From the NCBI GenBank assembly GCA_028824295.1, contig JAPPED010000027.1, forward strand, positions 1-64,000: a stretch of DNA of 64,000 nt, in the 5' to 3' direction. The notes beneath the pieces are model-generated. The model worked only from the letters and a program-made list of their open reading frames with translations. It was not told the DNA's origin and searched no databases. The stretch comes from Rhodospirillales bacterium. Its GTDB lineage: Bacteria; Pseudomonadota; Alphaproteobacteria; TMED109. Shown here in pieces: positions 1 to 8,152 of this stretch. Each line of letters starts with the position of its first letter. The first letter of the stretch is position 1. The translations under genes were made by a program, and so were the position numbers.

Positions 1-2152
1 CCCCCTCGCGCCCGTCGAAGCGCGTGAGCGCCCCACCGCCCCACAGCGCGCCGAATCCGCTCTCCGCTCCGCCGGCCGAGAGCGAGAACGAGGAGCCCGT
101 CAGAAGCTCGCGCTCCGTCCCCGCGCGCGTCTCGAAGCCGAGCGCGTCCTCCTGCGCGCCCCTTAGCCACGCGGCAAGCGTGCCGGGCCCGGCGTCTGCG
201 TCGGCCGGCGAAGACTCCTCGCCCCAGGCCGCCGCCTCGCCGCCGACCCGTTGGCCGGCGAGGTTCACCTCCGCGCCGGGCGCCCGCGCCGCCCCCATCC
301 GGCCCTCCACCGCATCGATCACCTGGTCGGCAACCGTGCGCCCAAAGCGCGCGAGCCACCCAGCCGGTATCGGGTCGTCGTTGACGATGGTGCCCGTCGC
401 CTCCCCCCGGTTGATGGTGATGGTCCTCGACGCGTCGTCGCACAGTTCCGCGTCGCTGATCCTGACCCTCACCGTCTCCCCGCCGTCGTCGATCGAGTCG
501 TCGAGGATGCGGACGAATTCGGTCCACTCGGTGACCTCGGGCGGCTGCCACAGCGTCGACCTCGGACGCTGCAAGTAGTCGACCCCCTCGCTCGCCGTGC
601 CGGTGCCGAGGGTCTCGAAGTCGTAGCAGACATACTCGTCCAGCGACCGCGAGAGCTTGATGGTGAAGTGCAGCCAGCCGCCTCCCTCACTCCCCCACGC
701 GTTCTCGATCCGCATGTTCACGTCCGGCAACGGGGTCCTGCTGCTCGCGGGCGCGTCGATCGTCCCCGTCGCCTGCCCCGTGGTGATCGACAGCGGGCCG
801 AACTCGGCCCCCCGGGGTGTGATCACCCGCGCATTGGTGATCTCGACGTTCACCGTCTCGCCGGCGTCGGCGGCGGCATCCTCCATCAGCGCAACCGAAC
901 CCGGTCGCACCGTTTCCCCTGCCGAGAAGACGATCCGGTAGCTCGCCTCCTGGTAGTCGGCGTTCGCGGTGGCGGTGCCGCCCGAAACGGTCCGGAAGTC
1001 GACCGCGATGGTCGCGCTCACCGCCTTCGACAGGCTGACGTCGAAGGCGAGGTTGGCGGAATCCTCGGTGCCGCTGGTGTCGGCGATCGAGAGGCTCGGC
1101 AGGCTGCCGAGGTCGGGCGGCTCCGTGTCGGTGCTCAGGGTCAGCGCAGGCGAGCCGTCGAGCTGGCCCCCGCCCCCGGTGCACAGGGCGCCCTGCTCGC
1201 TGCAGGGCCGGTCGCCGCGCAAGGTGACGGTAACGGGCTCCGTCTCGTCGACCGGCGCCACCGTCATGCGCCAGTGATTGCTGTAGAGATTGCCCCCTGC
1301 GCGCTCCTTGTGGATGCGCTTCGCCTTGACCATGTGCCCGTTGGTCACGCTGAAGGCATGATCGCGCATCTCCCGGTGAGGGATGCTCACGCCTTCGGAC
1401 AGCCTGAGGTCGAACCGGTATCGCAGGGCGCCGTTGGCGAAGAGAGCTTCGGCGGAGTCCAGCGCCGGGATGAGGGGGGGTACCCAGTTGCTGCCCCTGA
1501 CGTTCATCATGATGGCCGCGGTAACTAAAGTTCCATTGAGCCTGAAGGCATTTTCGATAAGCCATCCTGCGGCCCCCGTCTCGGCATCGCTGTTCGTCAC
1601 TCCTATTTGGAAATCGTGCGTGTGGTTGCCGACGCCAACGATATTCACCAGGTATCCGGTATTCGGAAGCAATCTGGTATTTGAAGGTGCCGTGAAATCG
1701 TTCACGGCTCCTTCGTTCAGCGGGGACGGAGTGCTTAGCGTAGCCACCAGATCGCCCAGATTGTTGGTCTCGCTGCTGTCGAACCTGTGAACCGAAACCG
1801 TCATGGTTTCAGTGCTCGAAGAATTGTCCTCGTGGATGTGGATTCCGACGGAGCTCAGATCGTAGCCCGTCGTATTGCCACCGGTCGTAAATCGCTGCGC
1901 TATTCTGCCGGATGCAGAGTTTCCTGCGTTTATAGCGTTGTCGCGACCTTCACCTGCGTTGCTGACAAGCGTCGTTTGGGCCTGTGCGGCGGTGGCCGCG
2001 GCGAACAGCAGGGCCAGGGTGGCGGGCAGCGCGAGCACGAGGCCGGCGCCGGGGGGCGCGGCCCCGAAACCAAACGTCCTGAGTGCCGCCGCGACCGGGG
2101 ATGCCCGCGGCCGGACGCCGTCTTTGCGGAGACCTGACCGGAACACGCTCAC
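1..2152 (-). CDS. Calx-beta domain autotransporter, 3' end cut by window edge
   Basis: The minus strand stays open from about 2152 to base 2, giving 717 visible residues with no stop. A hydrophobic segment rich in Ala and Leu ends at AQAQTTLVSN around residue 60 and looks like a signal peptide. A choice-of-anchor-R-like beta domain follows (about 60-200). Two Calx-beta domains lie at about 340-465 and 475-590, with motifs such as VDFRTVSGGTATANADY. The linker GWLARFGRTVADQVIDAVE (about 597-615) and a barrel start containing ALWGGGALTRFDG are typical of autotransporter C-termini. The product is probably an outer-membrane-anchored surface protein. I chose GTG at 2152 because AAGGAAGG lies 6 nt upstream; GTG at 2146 is the alternative, and no in-frame ATG precedes the signal segment. 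The barrel continues beyond the window. Family assignment is from motifs; ligand and role are unknown. Confidence 0.85.
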   Translation of the reverse strand, partial: MSVFRSGLRKDGVRPRASPVAAALRTFGFGAAPPGAGLVLALPATLALLFAAATAAQAQTTLVSNAGEGRDNAINAGNSASGRIAQRFTTGGNTTGYDLSSVGIHIHEDNSSSTETMTVSVHRFDSSETNNLGDLVATLSTPSPLNEGAVNDFTAPSNTRLLPNTGYLVNIVGVGNHTHDFQIGVTNSDAETGAAGWLIENAFRLNGTLVTAAIMMNVRGSNWVPPLIPALDSAEALFANGALRYRFDLRLSEGVSIPHREMRDHAFSVTNGHMVKAKRIHKERAGGNLYSNHWRMTVAPVDETEPVTVTLRGDRPCSEQGALCTGGGGQLDGSPALTLSTDTEPPDLGSLPSLSIADTSGTEDSANLAFDVSLSKAVSATIAVDFRTVSGGTATANADYQEASYRIVFSAGETVRPGSVALMEDAAADAGETVNVEITNARVITPRGAEFGPLSITTGQATGTIDAPASSRTPLPDVNMRIENAWGSEGGGWLHFTIKLSRSLDEYVCYDFETLGTGTASEGVDYLQRPRSTLWQPPEVTEWTEFVRILDDSIDDGGETVRVRISDAELCDDASRTITINRGEATGTIVNDDPIPAGWLARFGRTVADQVIDAVEGRMGAARAPGAEVNLAGQRVGGEAAAWGEESSPADADAGPGTLAAWLRGAQEDALGFETRAGTERELLTGSSFSLSAGGAESGFGALWGGGALTRFDGREG

Positions 2153-2249
2153 TGCTCGCCTTCCTTGCGCCCGATGGCCGACGATGTCGGGCGCAACTTC
2201 TTGTCGCGGTTTCTCGCAGTCCTGAGCTTGCACCTTCGCCAGCGGCTGC

Positions 2250-2469
2250 CGCCGTCGAGCGCGACGCCCTCGTAGAGGCCCTGTGCGACCGACATGGTGT
2301 TGCGCACACCGAAGCCGAGCCGGCGCGAGGCCTCTTGCTGCAGGGTCGCCGTGGTGAAGGGCAGGACGGGATCGCGCCGGACCGCGTCCCGTTCGACCGA
2401 GGCGACGCGGAAGACGCCTGCGCAGGTGCGCTCCGCGACTCTTTCCGCCGCTGCCGCGCTCAGGCTCAT
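2250..2469 (-). pseudogene. DNA topoisomerase I (topA) internal fragment
   Basis: About 73 codons read as an internal piece of bacterial topoisomerase I. The diagnostic stretch is PFTTATLQQEASRRLGFG followed by NTMSVAQGLYEG, which in intact TopA lies shortly before the conserved TYMRTD motif. Here the similarity ends before that motif and the frame runs into unrelated sequence. On the upstream side the homology also fades into low-complexity Ala/Arg codons. The catalytic tyrosine region is not nearby, so this is a non-functional scrap rather than a small gene. It sits just upstream of the Calx-beta gene on the same strand and probably marks a rearrangement boundary. TopA identity is confident; the exact ends are not. 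Confidence 0.7.
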
Positions 2470-2940
2470 CGCCGCCGCCGCGGAGAAGGGGCGGCCCGGG
2501 GCTGCCGTCGGTGAAGCGCGCGCCGGTCCATGTCCCGCCCGGCCGCCGTGGCGGCCGTGTTGCCGAGTCCAAGACCCAATCCCTTAAGGGCTCGGGGGCG
2601 CAATTGGAAATGCCGATGCGGTGAATCTGCATGCCTGCCGAGCCATGCCGGCGGGGCGGGGCGCCGCCGCTTCGAGTGCCGCATTCGGAAGCGTCCCGGC
2701 GCCCCCGTCCGCCAGAACCCCCGGTCCCATAAGGCGAAGCTATCCGCGCGATAAGAAAACGCTCTTGGACACAGCTGGCGGCTGCCTACATGTCGTGATC
2801 AGGTACCCCTGCGCAGGGGTGACGATTAGGAGGCAGGCGGACGGCAGACAGCATGGGACACCCCGGGACACAGACATGGCAGCAAGCGGCCCGCCCGCCC
2901 GGGCGGCAGCCCGGCCGTCCGGAGCCCGGAGCGCGCTGAC
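2470..2940. other. Intergenic, no gene recognised
   Basis: This stretch lies between the topA fragment and the LysR gene. Short open frames exist on both strands, but none resembles a known protein or has a convincing ribosome site. It should contain the promoter of the LysR gene, although I could not pick clear -35 and -10 boxes. Confidence 0.4.
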
Positions 2941-3861
2941 ATGTTCGAGCGGCGCAGCGACCTGGTCCGGCTCCTGGCCGTCGCCGATGCGAAGCGGATC
3001 GTCACCGCCGCCGACCGGCTCGCCATAACCCAGCCGGCGCTCAGCCGCGTCGTCGCGCGCCTAGAGCGGGAGTTCGGCGGCAGTCTGTTTGAGCGCCTCC
3101 CCGCCGGCGTGCGCCCGACCCCGCTCGGCAACCTGGTGGTCGGGCACGCACGCCGCATCCTGCGCGAGATCGGGGACGGCGAGGAGGCAGTGGCGACGGC
3201 GCTCGCCGGACGCACCGGCCGGTTCCGCGTCACCGCCTCACCGGTGTGGATGCAGGCCGTGGTCACCCCCGCCATCCAGGCGTTCCACGCCGCCTTCCCC
3301 GAGGTCGAGCTGAAGCTCTGCACCGCCGCCTGGCGCGAGGGCGTACGGCTGCTCGACGACGGAAGGTGCGACCTGCATTGCGGCGGGATCGACACCGGCG
3401 AGGCCCTGCCGCCGCACCTCCGGCGCGAGCGCTTCCTGGACGTGACCGGGGGCATCGTCGCGGCAATCGGCCATCCGCTCCATGCCACCGGGCCGGAGCC
3501 CGGCGATCTCGACAGCTGGCCCTGGATCGATTTCGACGGACCGGCCGGGGCCGATTCCGGCCGGCCGGCCCTGGCAGTGATCCTCGACGAGCTGCGCCAA
3601 CTCACCGGCGGGCCGGGGCGTGCCGTCCTCCGCGCGGGCTCGGCCGGCCTGACGCTGCTCGCCGCCGGCCCGTGGCTCGCCTGGCTGCCCCTCGACCTGC
3701 TCGAACGGCTGCCCGGAACGCCACTCCGCGCGCTGCCAATCGCCTTCGGCCGGCGCCGCTACCGGGCCGGCTTCGTGGCCCGCCGCTCGGCCGAGGACCT
3801 GGAGCCGTTCCGCGCCCTCGAACAGGCGGTGCGCGACGCCGCGCTCGGGCGAAGCTCCTGA
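2941..3861 (+). CDS. LysR-family transcriptional regulator
   Basis: The 306-residue product has the standard LysR layout. An N-terminal winged helix-turn-helix at about residues 20-65 contains AADRLAITQPALSRVVARLE and FERLPAGVRPTPLG. The effector-binding domain starts near residue 95 with FRVTASPVWMQAVVTPAI. The length matches the family norm of about 300. It is a cytoplasmic DNA-binding regulator whose inducer cannot be read from sequence. LysR regulators often control a divergent neighbour, but here the minus-strand side carries only a topA fragment and a surface-protein gene about 800 bp away, so its target is unclear. Downstream it converges with cueR. Confidence 0.92.
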   Translation: MFERRSDLVRLLAVADAKRIVTAADRLAITQPALSRVVARLEREFGGSLFERLPAGVRPTPLGNLVVGHARRILREIGDGEEAVATALAGRTGRFRVTASPVWMQAVVTPAIQAFHAAFPEVELKLCTAAWREGVRLLDDGRCDLHCGGIDTGEALPPHLRRERFLDVTGGIVAAIGHPLHATGPEPGDLDSWPWIDFDGPAGADSGRPALAVILDELRQLTGGPGRAVLRAGSAGLTLLAAGPWLAWLPLDLLERLPGTPLRALPIAFGRRRYRAGFVARRSAEDLEPFRALEQAVRDAALGRSS

Positions 3862-3947
3862 CCGTCCGAATTAAGCGTGGCTCGACCTCGACGATCCGCC
3901 GCGTCAGGGGACGGAGGCGGCCGATTGTGGGTCGGCGGGTTTGAGCA

Positions 3948-4385
3948 CTAAGGCTGCTTTCCGGCGGTCTCCGACGCCCGCCCGAGGGCGCCGACAGGCC
4001 GGTCGCCCAGCCCGTCGATGATCGGGCAGTCCGGCCTGTCGTCGCCCTTGCAGGCATCGACCAGGTGGGCGAGCTCGTCGTGCAGTGACTGCAATTCGCG
4101 CTGCTTCTTCGCGATCTCCTCCAGCCGCCTGGTCGCGATGCGCTTCACGTCAGCGCTCGACCGCCGCTGGTCCTCGTAGAGGCTCAGCAGTTCCCGGCAC
4201 TCGTCGATCGAGAAGCCGAACTCCCGCGCCCGGCGCACGAACACGAGCTTCCGCACGGCGCTCTCGTCGTAGGTCCTGTATCCCGTCTCCGAGCGGGACG
4301 GCGCCGATACCAGCCCGATGTCCGCATAGTAGCGGACCGTCTTCACCGGCAGGCCGGCTGCGTTCGAGGCGGCGGAAATATTCAC
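3948..4385 (-). CDS. cueR: Cu(I)-responsive MerR-family regulator CueR
   Basis: This 145-residue MerR-family protein has an N-terminal winged helix with VKTVRYYADIGL and a long dimerisation helix (about 75-108). The C-terminal metal-binding loop contains ACKGDDRPDC. The two cysteines fall at residues 112 and 120, the same spacing and position as the Cu(I) ligands of E. coli CueR. It lacks the extra cysteine pattern of mercury-type MerR. It should activate a promoter with an overlong spacer when Cu(I), Ag(I) or Au(I) binds. A matching promoter lies immediately upstream, facing the DUF4396 gene. The copper assignment is established for the family; its use here is inferred. Confidence 0.92.
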   Translation of the reverse strand: MNISAASNAAGLPVKTVRYYADIGLVSAPSRSETGYRTYDESAVRKLVFVRRAREFGFSIDECRELLSLYEDQRRSSADVKRIATRRLEEIAKKQRELQSLHDELAHLVDACKGDDRPDCPIIDGLGDRPVGALGRASETAGKQP

Positions 4386-4396
4386 CGGCGGCCCCC

Positions 4397-4427
4397 TTGA
4401 CCTTCCGGTTACTGGAGACCCTATGTT
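4397..4427 (+). promoter_or_regulatory. CueR-type promoter with 19-bp spacer
   Basis: A -35 box TTGACC (4397-4402) and a -10 box TATGTT (4422-4427) are separated by 19 bp, the overlong spacing of MerR-family promoters. Between them an imperfect dyad begins ACCTTCC and ends GGAGACC, resembling CueR operators. It points at the DUF4396 gene and lies 12 bp upstream of the cueR start, so it may serve both directions. Confidence 0.7.
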
Positions 4428-4458
4428 CCGAACAGGGACGGATCAAGAGGGTGTCCGC

Positions 4459-4905
4459 ATGACCGCCATCGCCGCGAGAGGGGCCATCGACTGGCGCAGC
4501 CGGCACACCTGGCGCCTGGCCTCGAAGAACACCGCTTGGTGCCTGCTCGGCTGCGTCATCGGCGATTTCGGCACCATCGCCTTTTTCCAGTTCACCGGCA
4601 TCCCCTGGCCGACGCTGGCGATCATGACCCTCGCCATCGTGAACGGGCTGCTGACCTCGATCGCGCTGGAGACCGTGATCCTGGTCCGCCAGATGGAATT
4701 GCGGACCGCCTGCCGGACCGCGATTGGAATGTCCTTCATCTCGATGATCGCCATGGAGGCGATGATGAACGGGGTCGACTGGATGCTGACTGGCGGGGCC
4801 AAGCTCACGTGGTGGGTCGTACCGATCATGCTAGCGGCGGGCTTCGTCACGCCGCTGCCCTACAACTACTGGCGCCTGAAGGCGCTCGGGCGGGCATGTC
4901 ACTGA
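4459..4905 (+). CDS. DUF4396 integral membrane protein
   Basis: The 148-residue product has about four hydrophobic segments and the family signature WRLASKNTAWCLLGCVIGDF near its start. I recognise the DUF4396 family, often seen beside copper oxidase or copper-export genes; no biochemical function is established to my knowledge. Start choice: an ATG at 4423 lies inside the -10 box of the CueR-type promoter, so it would precede the expected transcript start. The ATG at 4459 is preceded by AGAGGG and is preferred. It is the first gene under CueR control. Conserved cysteines and methionines in the membrane part would suit copper handling, but that is inference. Confidence 0.82.
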   Translation: MTAIAARGAIDWRSRHTWRLASKNTAWCLLGCVIGDFGTIAFFQFTGIPWPTLAIMTLAIVNGLLTSIALETVILVRQMELRTACRTAIGMSFISMIAMEAMMNGVDWMLTGGAKLTWWVVPIMLAAGFVTPLPYNYWRLKALGRACH

Positions 4906-4923
4906 AGCGGGCCGCGATCCCGT

Positions 4924-5398
4924 CCTGTCCCGCCGCTGGTCCACGTCATCTACGAACCCGGCGCCGATCGATGCGCCGATCCGGCCCCTGCCGACGGCGC
5001 GGGCTCCCGAGCCAGACCGAACCCGGGCGGTCCGCCTCACCCTCGTCATGCAGGGCGGCGCCATGGGCGGGCGACACATCGGCAGCGACTTGTGGGCCTT
5101 CAACGCCCGCTCGGGTTTGTCCGAAGCGCCGTGGCATCGCTTCGCCCGCGGCGAGACGGCCCTGATCATGCTGCGCACCGACACCGTGTTCCCGCACGGC
5201 ATCCACCTGCACGGCCACGATTTCCACGAGGTCTGGGACGACGGCGTCCTCGGTCACTGCCGGGACGCCACCCCGGTCGACCGGCGGGCGAGCCGCGACA
5301 TCCCTTGCGTGTCCGACAATCCCGGCAAATGGCTTCTGCATTGCCACACACTCGGCCACCAAGCATCCGGCATGAAGACTTGGGTGGAGGTGGCATGA
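4924..5398 (+). pseudogene. Multicopper oxidase, C-terminal remnant
   Basis: Only the last cupredoxin domain of a multicopper oxidase survives. It keeps the copper-ligand motifs HGIHLHGHDF and LLHCHTLGHQASGM, including the Cys of the type 1 site. Intact enzymes of this class have about 450-600 residues; here about 115-150 remain. Upstream of the first ATG (5048) the frame still reads as oxidase sequence (RAVRLTLVMQGGAMGG), and a piece resembling LVHVIYEPGADR near 4938-4973 lies in another frame. Both truncation and a frameshift are therefore likely. Two of the three cupredoxin domains and half of the trinuclear-site ligands are gone, so oxidase activity is not expected. Its stop overlaps the cytochrome c start by 4 nt. 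Confidence 0.75.
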
Positions 5399-5829
5399 TG
5401 CGCGCCCTGCTGCCGGTCGTCCTGCTCTGGCCCGCGCTGGCCCTCGCCGACCACGAACTCGACGACCGCGACATCCACAACGGGCAGATTCTGTACAGGG
5501 AGCACTGCGCCTCCTGTCACGGCGTCCGGCTCGAAGGGCAGCCGAACTGGCGGCGGCCGGGCGAGGACGGGCTCCTGCCGGCCCCGCCCCACGACGAAAC
5601 CGGCCATACTTGGCATCACGACAACCGGCTTCTGTTCGACTACACCAAACTCGGCGGCGCGGGCCTCATGGAGGCCAGGGGCATCGCCGGGTTCGAGAGC
5701 GGCATGCCGGGTCTCGGCGACGTCATGAGCGACGACGAGATCTGGGACGTCCTGGCGTACATCCGCTCGACCTGGCCCGAGCGCATCCGGGATATCCAAG
5801 CCAAGAGAAACCCGGAACACGGACGATGA
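5395..5829 (+). CDS. Exported monoheme c-type cytochrome
   Basis: The 144-residue product has a signal peptide (residues 1-18, MMRALLPVVLLWPALALA). A single heme-binding motif CASCH lies at residues 38-42, and a distal methionine candidate is in ESGMPGLGDVM. It should be a periplasmic electron carrier. The start ATG at 5395 overlaps the stop of the oxidase remnant; a second ATG at 5398 is equally possible. In intact loci of this type the cytochrome would accept or donate electrons near the multicopper oxidase, and CueR would induce both. Here the partner enzyme is broken, so the cytochrome may now be expressed without its redox partner. It is the last gene before the insertion-sequence region. 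Confidence 0.85.
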   Translation: MMRALLPVVLLWPALALADHELDDRDIHNGQILYREHCASCHGVRLEGQPNWRRPGEDGLLPAPPHDETGHTWHHDNRLLFDYTKLGGAGLMEARGIAGFESGMPGLGDVMSDDEIWDVLAYIRSTWPERIRDIQAKRNPEHGR

Positions 5830-6107
5830 CCAGATCTCGTCCTTCACGGCCCGGCGGATCGCCATCCGCGCGATAAGCGGAACCGGGGTTGAACCATCCG
5901 ACGCCTCCCTCCGGTACTAGCAATTGGGGGCAGCATCGACCACACCGACGAAGCTCGCGCCGAAGGCCGGAACCGCTGCCGGCGGCCCTATCCCGAAGCG
6001 CCGCCTGTTCATGCACTACGGCATGCCGGTCCGCCGCGTCGTCCCTGCGAGGGTTGCTCGGGAGGATCCTCGCCCGCAAATGACTCCGTTTGGCAAGCCA
6101 CGACAAC

Positions 6108-6133
6108 CGCAGAGCCCGAACGCAGAGCCCGAA
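6108..6133 (+). repeat. Tandem 13-bp duplication
   Basis: CGCAGAGCCCGAA occurs twice without a gap (6108-6120 and 6121-6133). It lies in non-coding DNA downstream of the transposase remnant and may be a slippage product or an insertion scar. Confidence 0.6.
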
Positions 6134-6245
6134 ACCGTGATGAGTGCGCAAACTGGGGACGGCCGCAGAAGCGCCCGGAACCCGGGCATCGCGTTCCGGA
6201 GGCGCGCCTCCCGCGAACTTCCGGAAGCCTGCTCAGCCGCCGTCG

Positions 6246-7454
6246 TCACCTCCCCCGAGCTCCGGCATGAGGCCTCCAGGGATCGGGCGTGCCGCGGCCG
6301 CGCTGTGGTGCCCGCCGGACACAGCGGATACCGCAGAGGACGATATGCGCTACCACCGCATCTGCCACGAGCTTCAGTCGGTCGTGATCGCCGGGCCTGC
6401 GCCGCTTCGGCCAGAGATGCTCCGCCTCGCACAGCGCCATGTGCACCGTGAACGTCAGGTCGCCCCGGGAGACTGGGATGTCGTGATCGGCCGGCATTGA
6501 GTTCGTCGCCCGGCAGCCAGCAGCGCGCGTACTTGCGGTAGGGCTCGGCCACGTCGAAGTCGCCAGACCTCACGGCATCGACCGCGACCTCGAACGGGTC
6601 GACGCGCTCATCGAGATTGACGTGCAGCCCCAGGATGAACCGACTGCCCGAGTTGACGGAGCAGTAACCGCTCAGGTCGACGTTGCGCCGGTCGAGACGG
6701 CTGGTCCAGTTCAGCGTGTAGTCCTGCCTGTCCGTCTCCAGGACGAGGTCCTTCGGGAACCGCAGGGTCTCGTCGATCAGCGCCCGGTCCACGGCGCCTG
6801 AGTAAGCGCGGCAGCGCGAATAGATGAAGTCGACAATGGGGTAGTACGCCTTCATGGACTTCAGCCGCACACCGCGTCCGGTGCCGCGCACCGGAGACTT
6901 GTTGGCGATCCGGCTCAACACATCTGCCGCCAGGGTCTGGTGCTCCGCATGTAGGCGGACCGGAAGCGATACAAGGACCTTCCTCCCACACGCCTTGCAC
7001 TGAAAGTACTGGCGGTCGCCCGAGGCCGGGCGACCGCGCCTGATGTAGGCCTCGGGGTGCAGGGCGATGGAGCGGCCGTGGTTCCTGCATGCTGGATTCC
7101 GGCAACTCACGGTCTCCTCCAGTCGCCACAGCCCGCCGGTGTCCGCGAACCGCTCGATCTCGGCGACAATGCAGGCGTTTGACTTTAGCTGCGGGCTCTC
7201 ATTGCACGCCTTGTAGCGGATGGAGGGCACCGTACCCTTGATGATGGTGCTGGCCAGCTTGTACGCGGGGTCCCTGCCTGCCGAGGGGCCGGTTTCGCGT
7301 GTCGGGTGCGCGCCGGCACGCGGAAGCTCCTGCAACTGGGCGCCCGGCAATGGTTGACCTGGATGATTCGTTCGTTTCCGAACAGATCCACGGATGCCGC
7401 CAGAGGCACGCGCGGGTGCTTCTTCTTGGGTGATGTGGTCTTGGCTCAGGGCAA
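6246..7454 (-). pseudogene. Zinc-ribbon insertion-sequence transposase, frameshifted (copy A)
   Basis: A transposase-like coding region is split over at least three frames. The N-terminal piece (to about 7275) reads PLAASVDLFGNERIIQVNHC, with a Cys-pair start. The middle part (about 7275-6500) carries a zinc-ribbon pattern (CRNPACRNHGR, then FQCKACGRK) and a catalytic-looking region with ETDRQDYTLNW. The end (about 6497-6246) continues in yet another frame with VSRGDLTFTVHMALCEAEHL. Against copy B at 10014, the expected start codon here is TTG (7454) and codon 3 is a TGA stop. Several independent lesions show an old, dead copy. I recognise it as an insertion-sequence protein but cannot assign the IS family. 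Flanking DNA from 5830 to 6246 holds no recognisable gene. Confidence 0.7.
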
Positions 7455-7648
7455 TTCGTCTCGCTCCCGGTACTGACCGTTCAGGGAAGGGATTCGGGAT
7501 GCAGGAAGTTTACTATGCTCTTATCTTTTTCTTTAAATGTTCTCTTGTTATGGAATATTATGCCAGGTTGGAAAACACCTTAAGTAACGGAATGGGATGG
7601 AGAAATTGACCTTTACGCACCAAAATGGGAAACGCCTAGCCCTCCGCC
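7340..7648 (-). repeat. IS 5' end repeat, copy A
   Basis: This interval closely resembles 9903-10208. Both contain GGTTGACCTG near the inner side, a common ACGGATGCCGCCAG block, a low-GC middle, and the same outer end AACGCCTAGCCCTCCGCC, after which the two sequences diverge. The shared outer end probably marks the IS terminus. The part from about 7454 down to 7340 codes for the transposase N-terminus. Confidence 0.7.
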
Positions 7649-7934
7649 GCCGCCCTAGCCGTACCGGATATCGGCACTATTCCGCCCCGGTACCGATATT
7701 AGATACTGTCTATAAGGGTATCGAAGGCCGGAGGAACCACGCCAAGATTCGGGAGTTTGCGCCTTTTTTCATTGGACGATCCAAAGACAAAATAGACGCT
7801 CCTAAAGTTGAGTGAAGCTTCGGTGCACCAGCTTTGCTAATGCAGATCTTTTCCCGTGATTTGAACAGATTATGCATATAACAAACAAGCATTAACTCGC
7901 TGAAATCCGCGCTCGGGGCGGAGGATGTGCCGTC
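7480..7934. other. AT-rich non-coding island
   Basis: G+C drops sharply compared with the rest of the window, with runs such as CTTTTTTCATTGG and TATGCATATAACAAACAAGC. The first part (to 7648) is the IS upstream region; the remainder is of unknown origin. A 72-codon frame (7597-7815) starts MEKLTFTHQNGKRLALR and its beginning is shared with copy B, but it has no recognisable function and is probably not a gene. Confidence 0.5.
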
Positions 7935-8084
7935 ATGCCCGGAGCCGACAACCCCAGAGCCCCGCTGGAGGCCTCAGTCACTCTCTTGAGGAAAACCAAG
8001 ACCATCCAGGTCAATCCGTGTCGCAACCCCAACTGCAAGCACTACGGCGTTCCCGCCCGGACCCGGACCGTCTGGAACGCATGA
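7935..8084 (+). pseudogene. IS transposase N-terminal fragment (copy D, opposite strand)
   Basis: A 49-codon frame encodes TKTIQVNPCRNPNCKHYGVPARTRT, cut by a stop after VWNA. It matches the N-terminal start of the transposases in copies A and B (IIQVNHC plus GVPARTR-like text) and keeps the paired cysteines better than they do. It lies on the opposite strand from copy A, 286 bp from the outer end of that copy. Everything after the first 49 residues is missing, so it is a fragment. The downstream bases lead directly to the 3' end of the dipeptidase-like gene. Confidence 0.65.
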
Positions 8085-8152
8085 CCGCGGCGAAGGAGCG
8101 CTTCAGCGCGGCGTGACGCGGTCACGGCGGAGCGCATGTCCGCCGCCGCAGC

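Noticed and set aside
251-1528. Long plus-strand frame of 425 codons across the left end
   Set aside because: It is rich in Arg, Val, Asp and His with no domain, and it runs antisense to the minus-strand Calx-beta protein, whose translation shows clear family motifs.
4423-4458. ATG at 4423 as the start of the DUF4396 gene
   Set aside because: It lies within the -10 box of the CueR-type promoter, so the transcript would start downstream of it. The ATG at 4459 has a ribosome site.
6108-6133. Possible CRISPR array or tandem repeat locus
   Set aside because: Only two adjacent 13-bp units, no spacers and no cas genes. It is a simple duplication.
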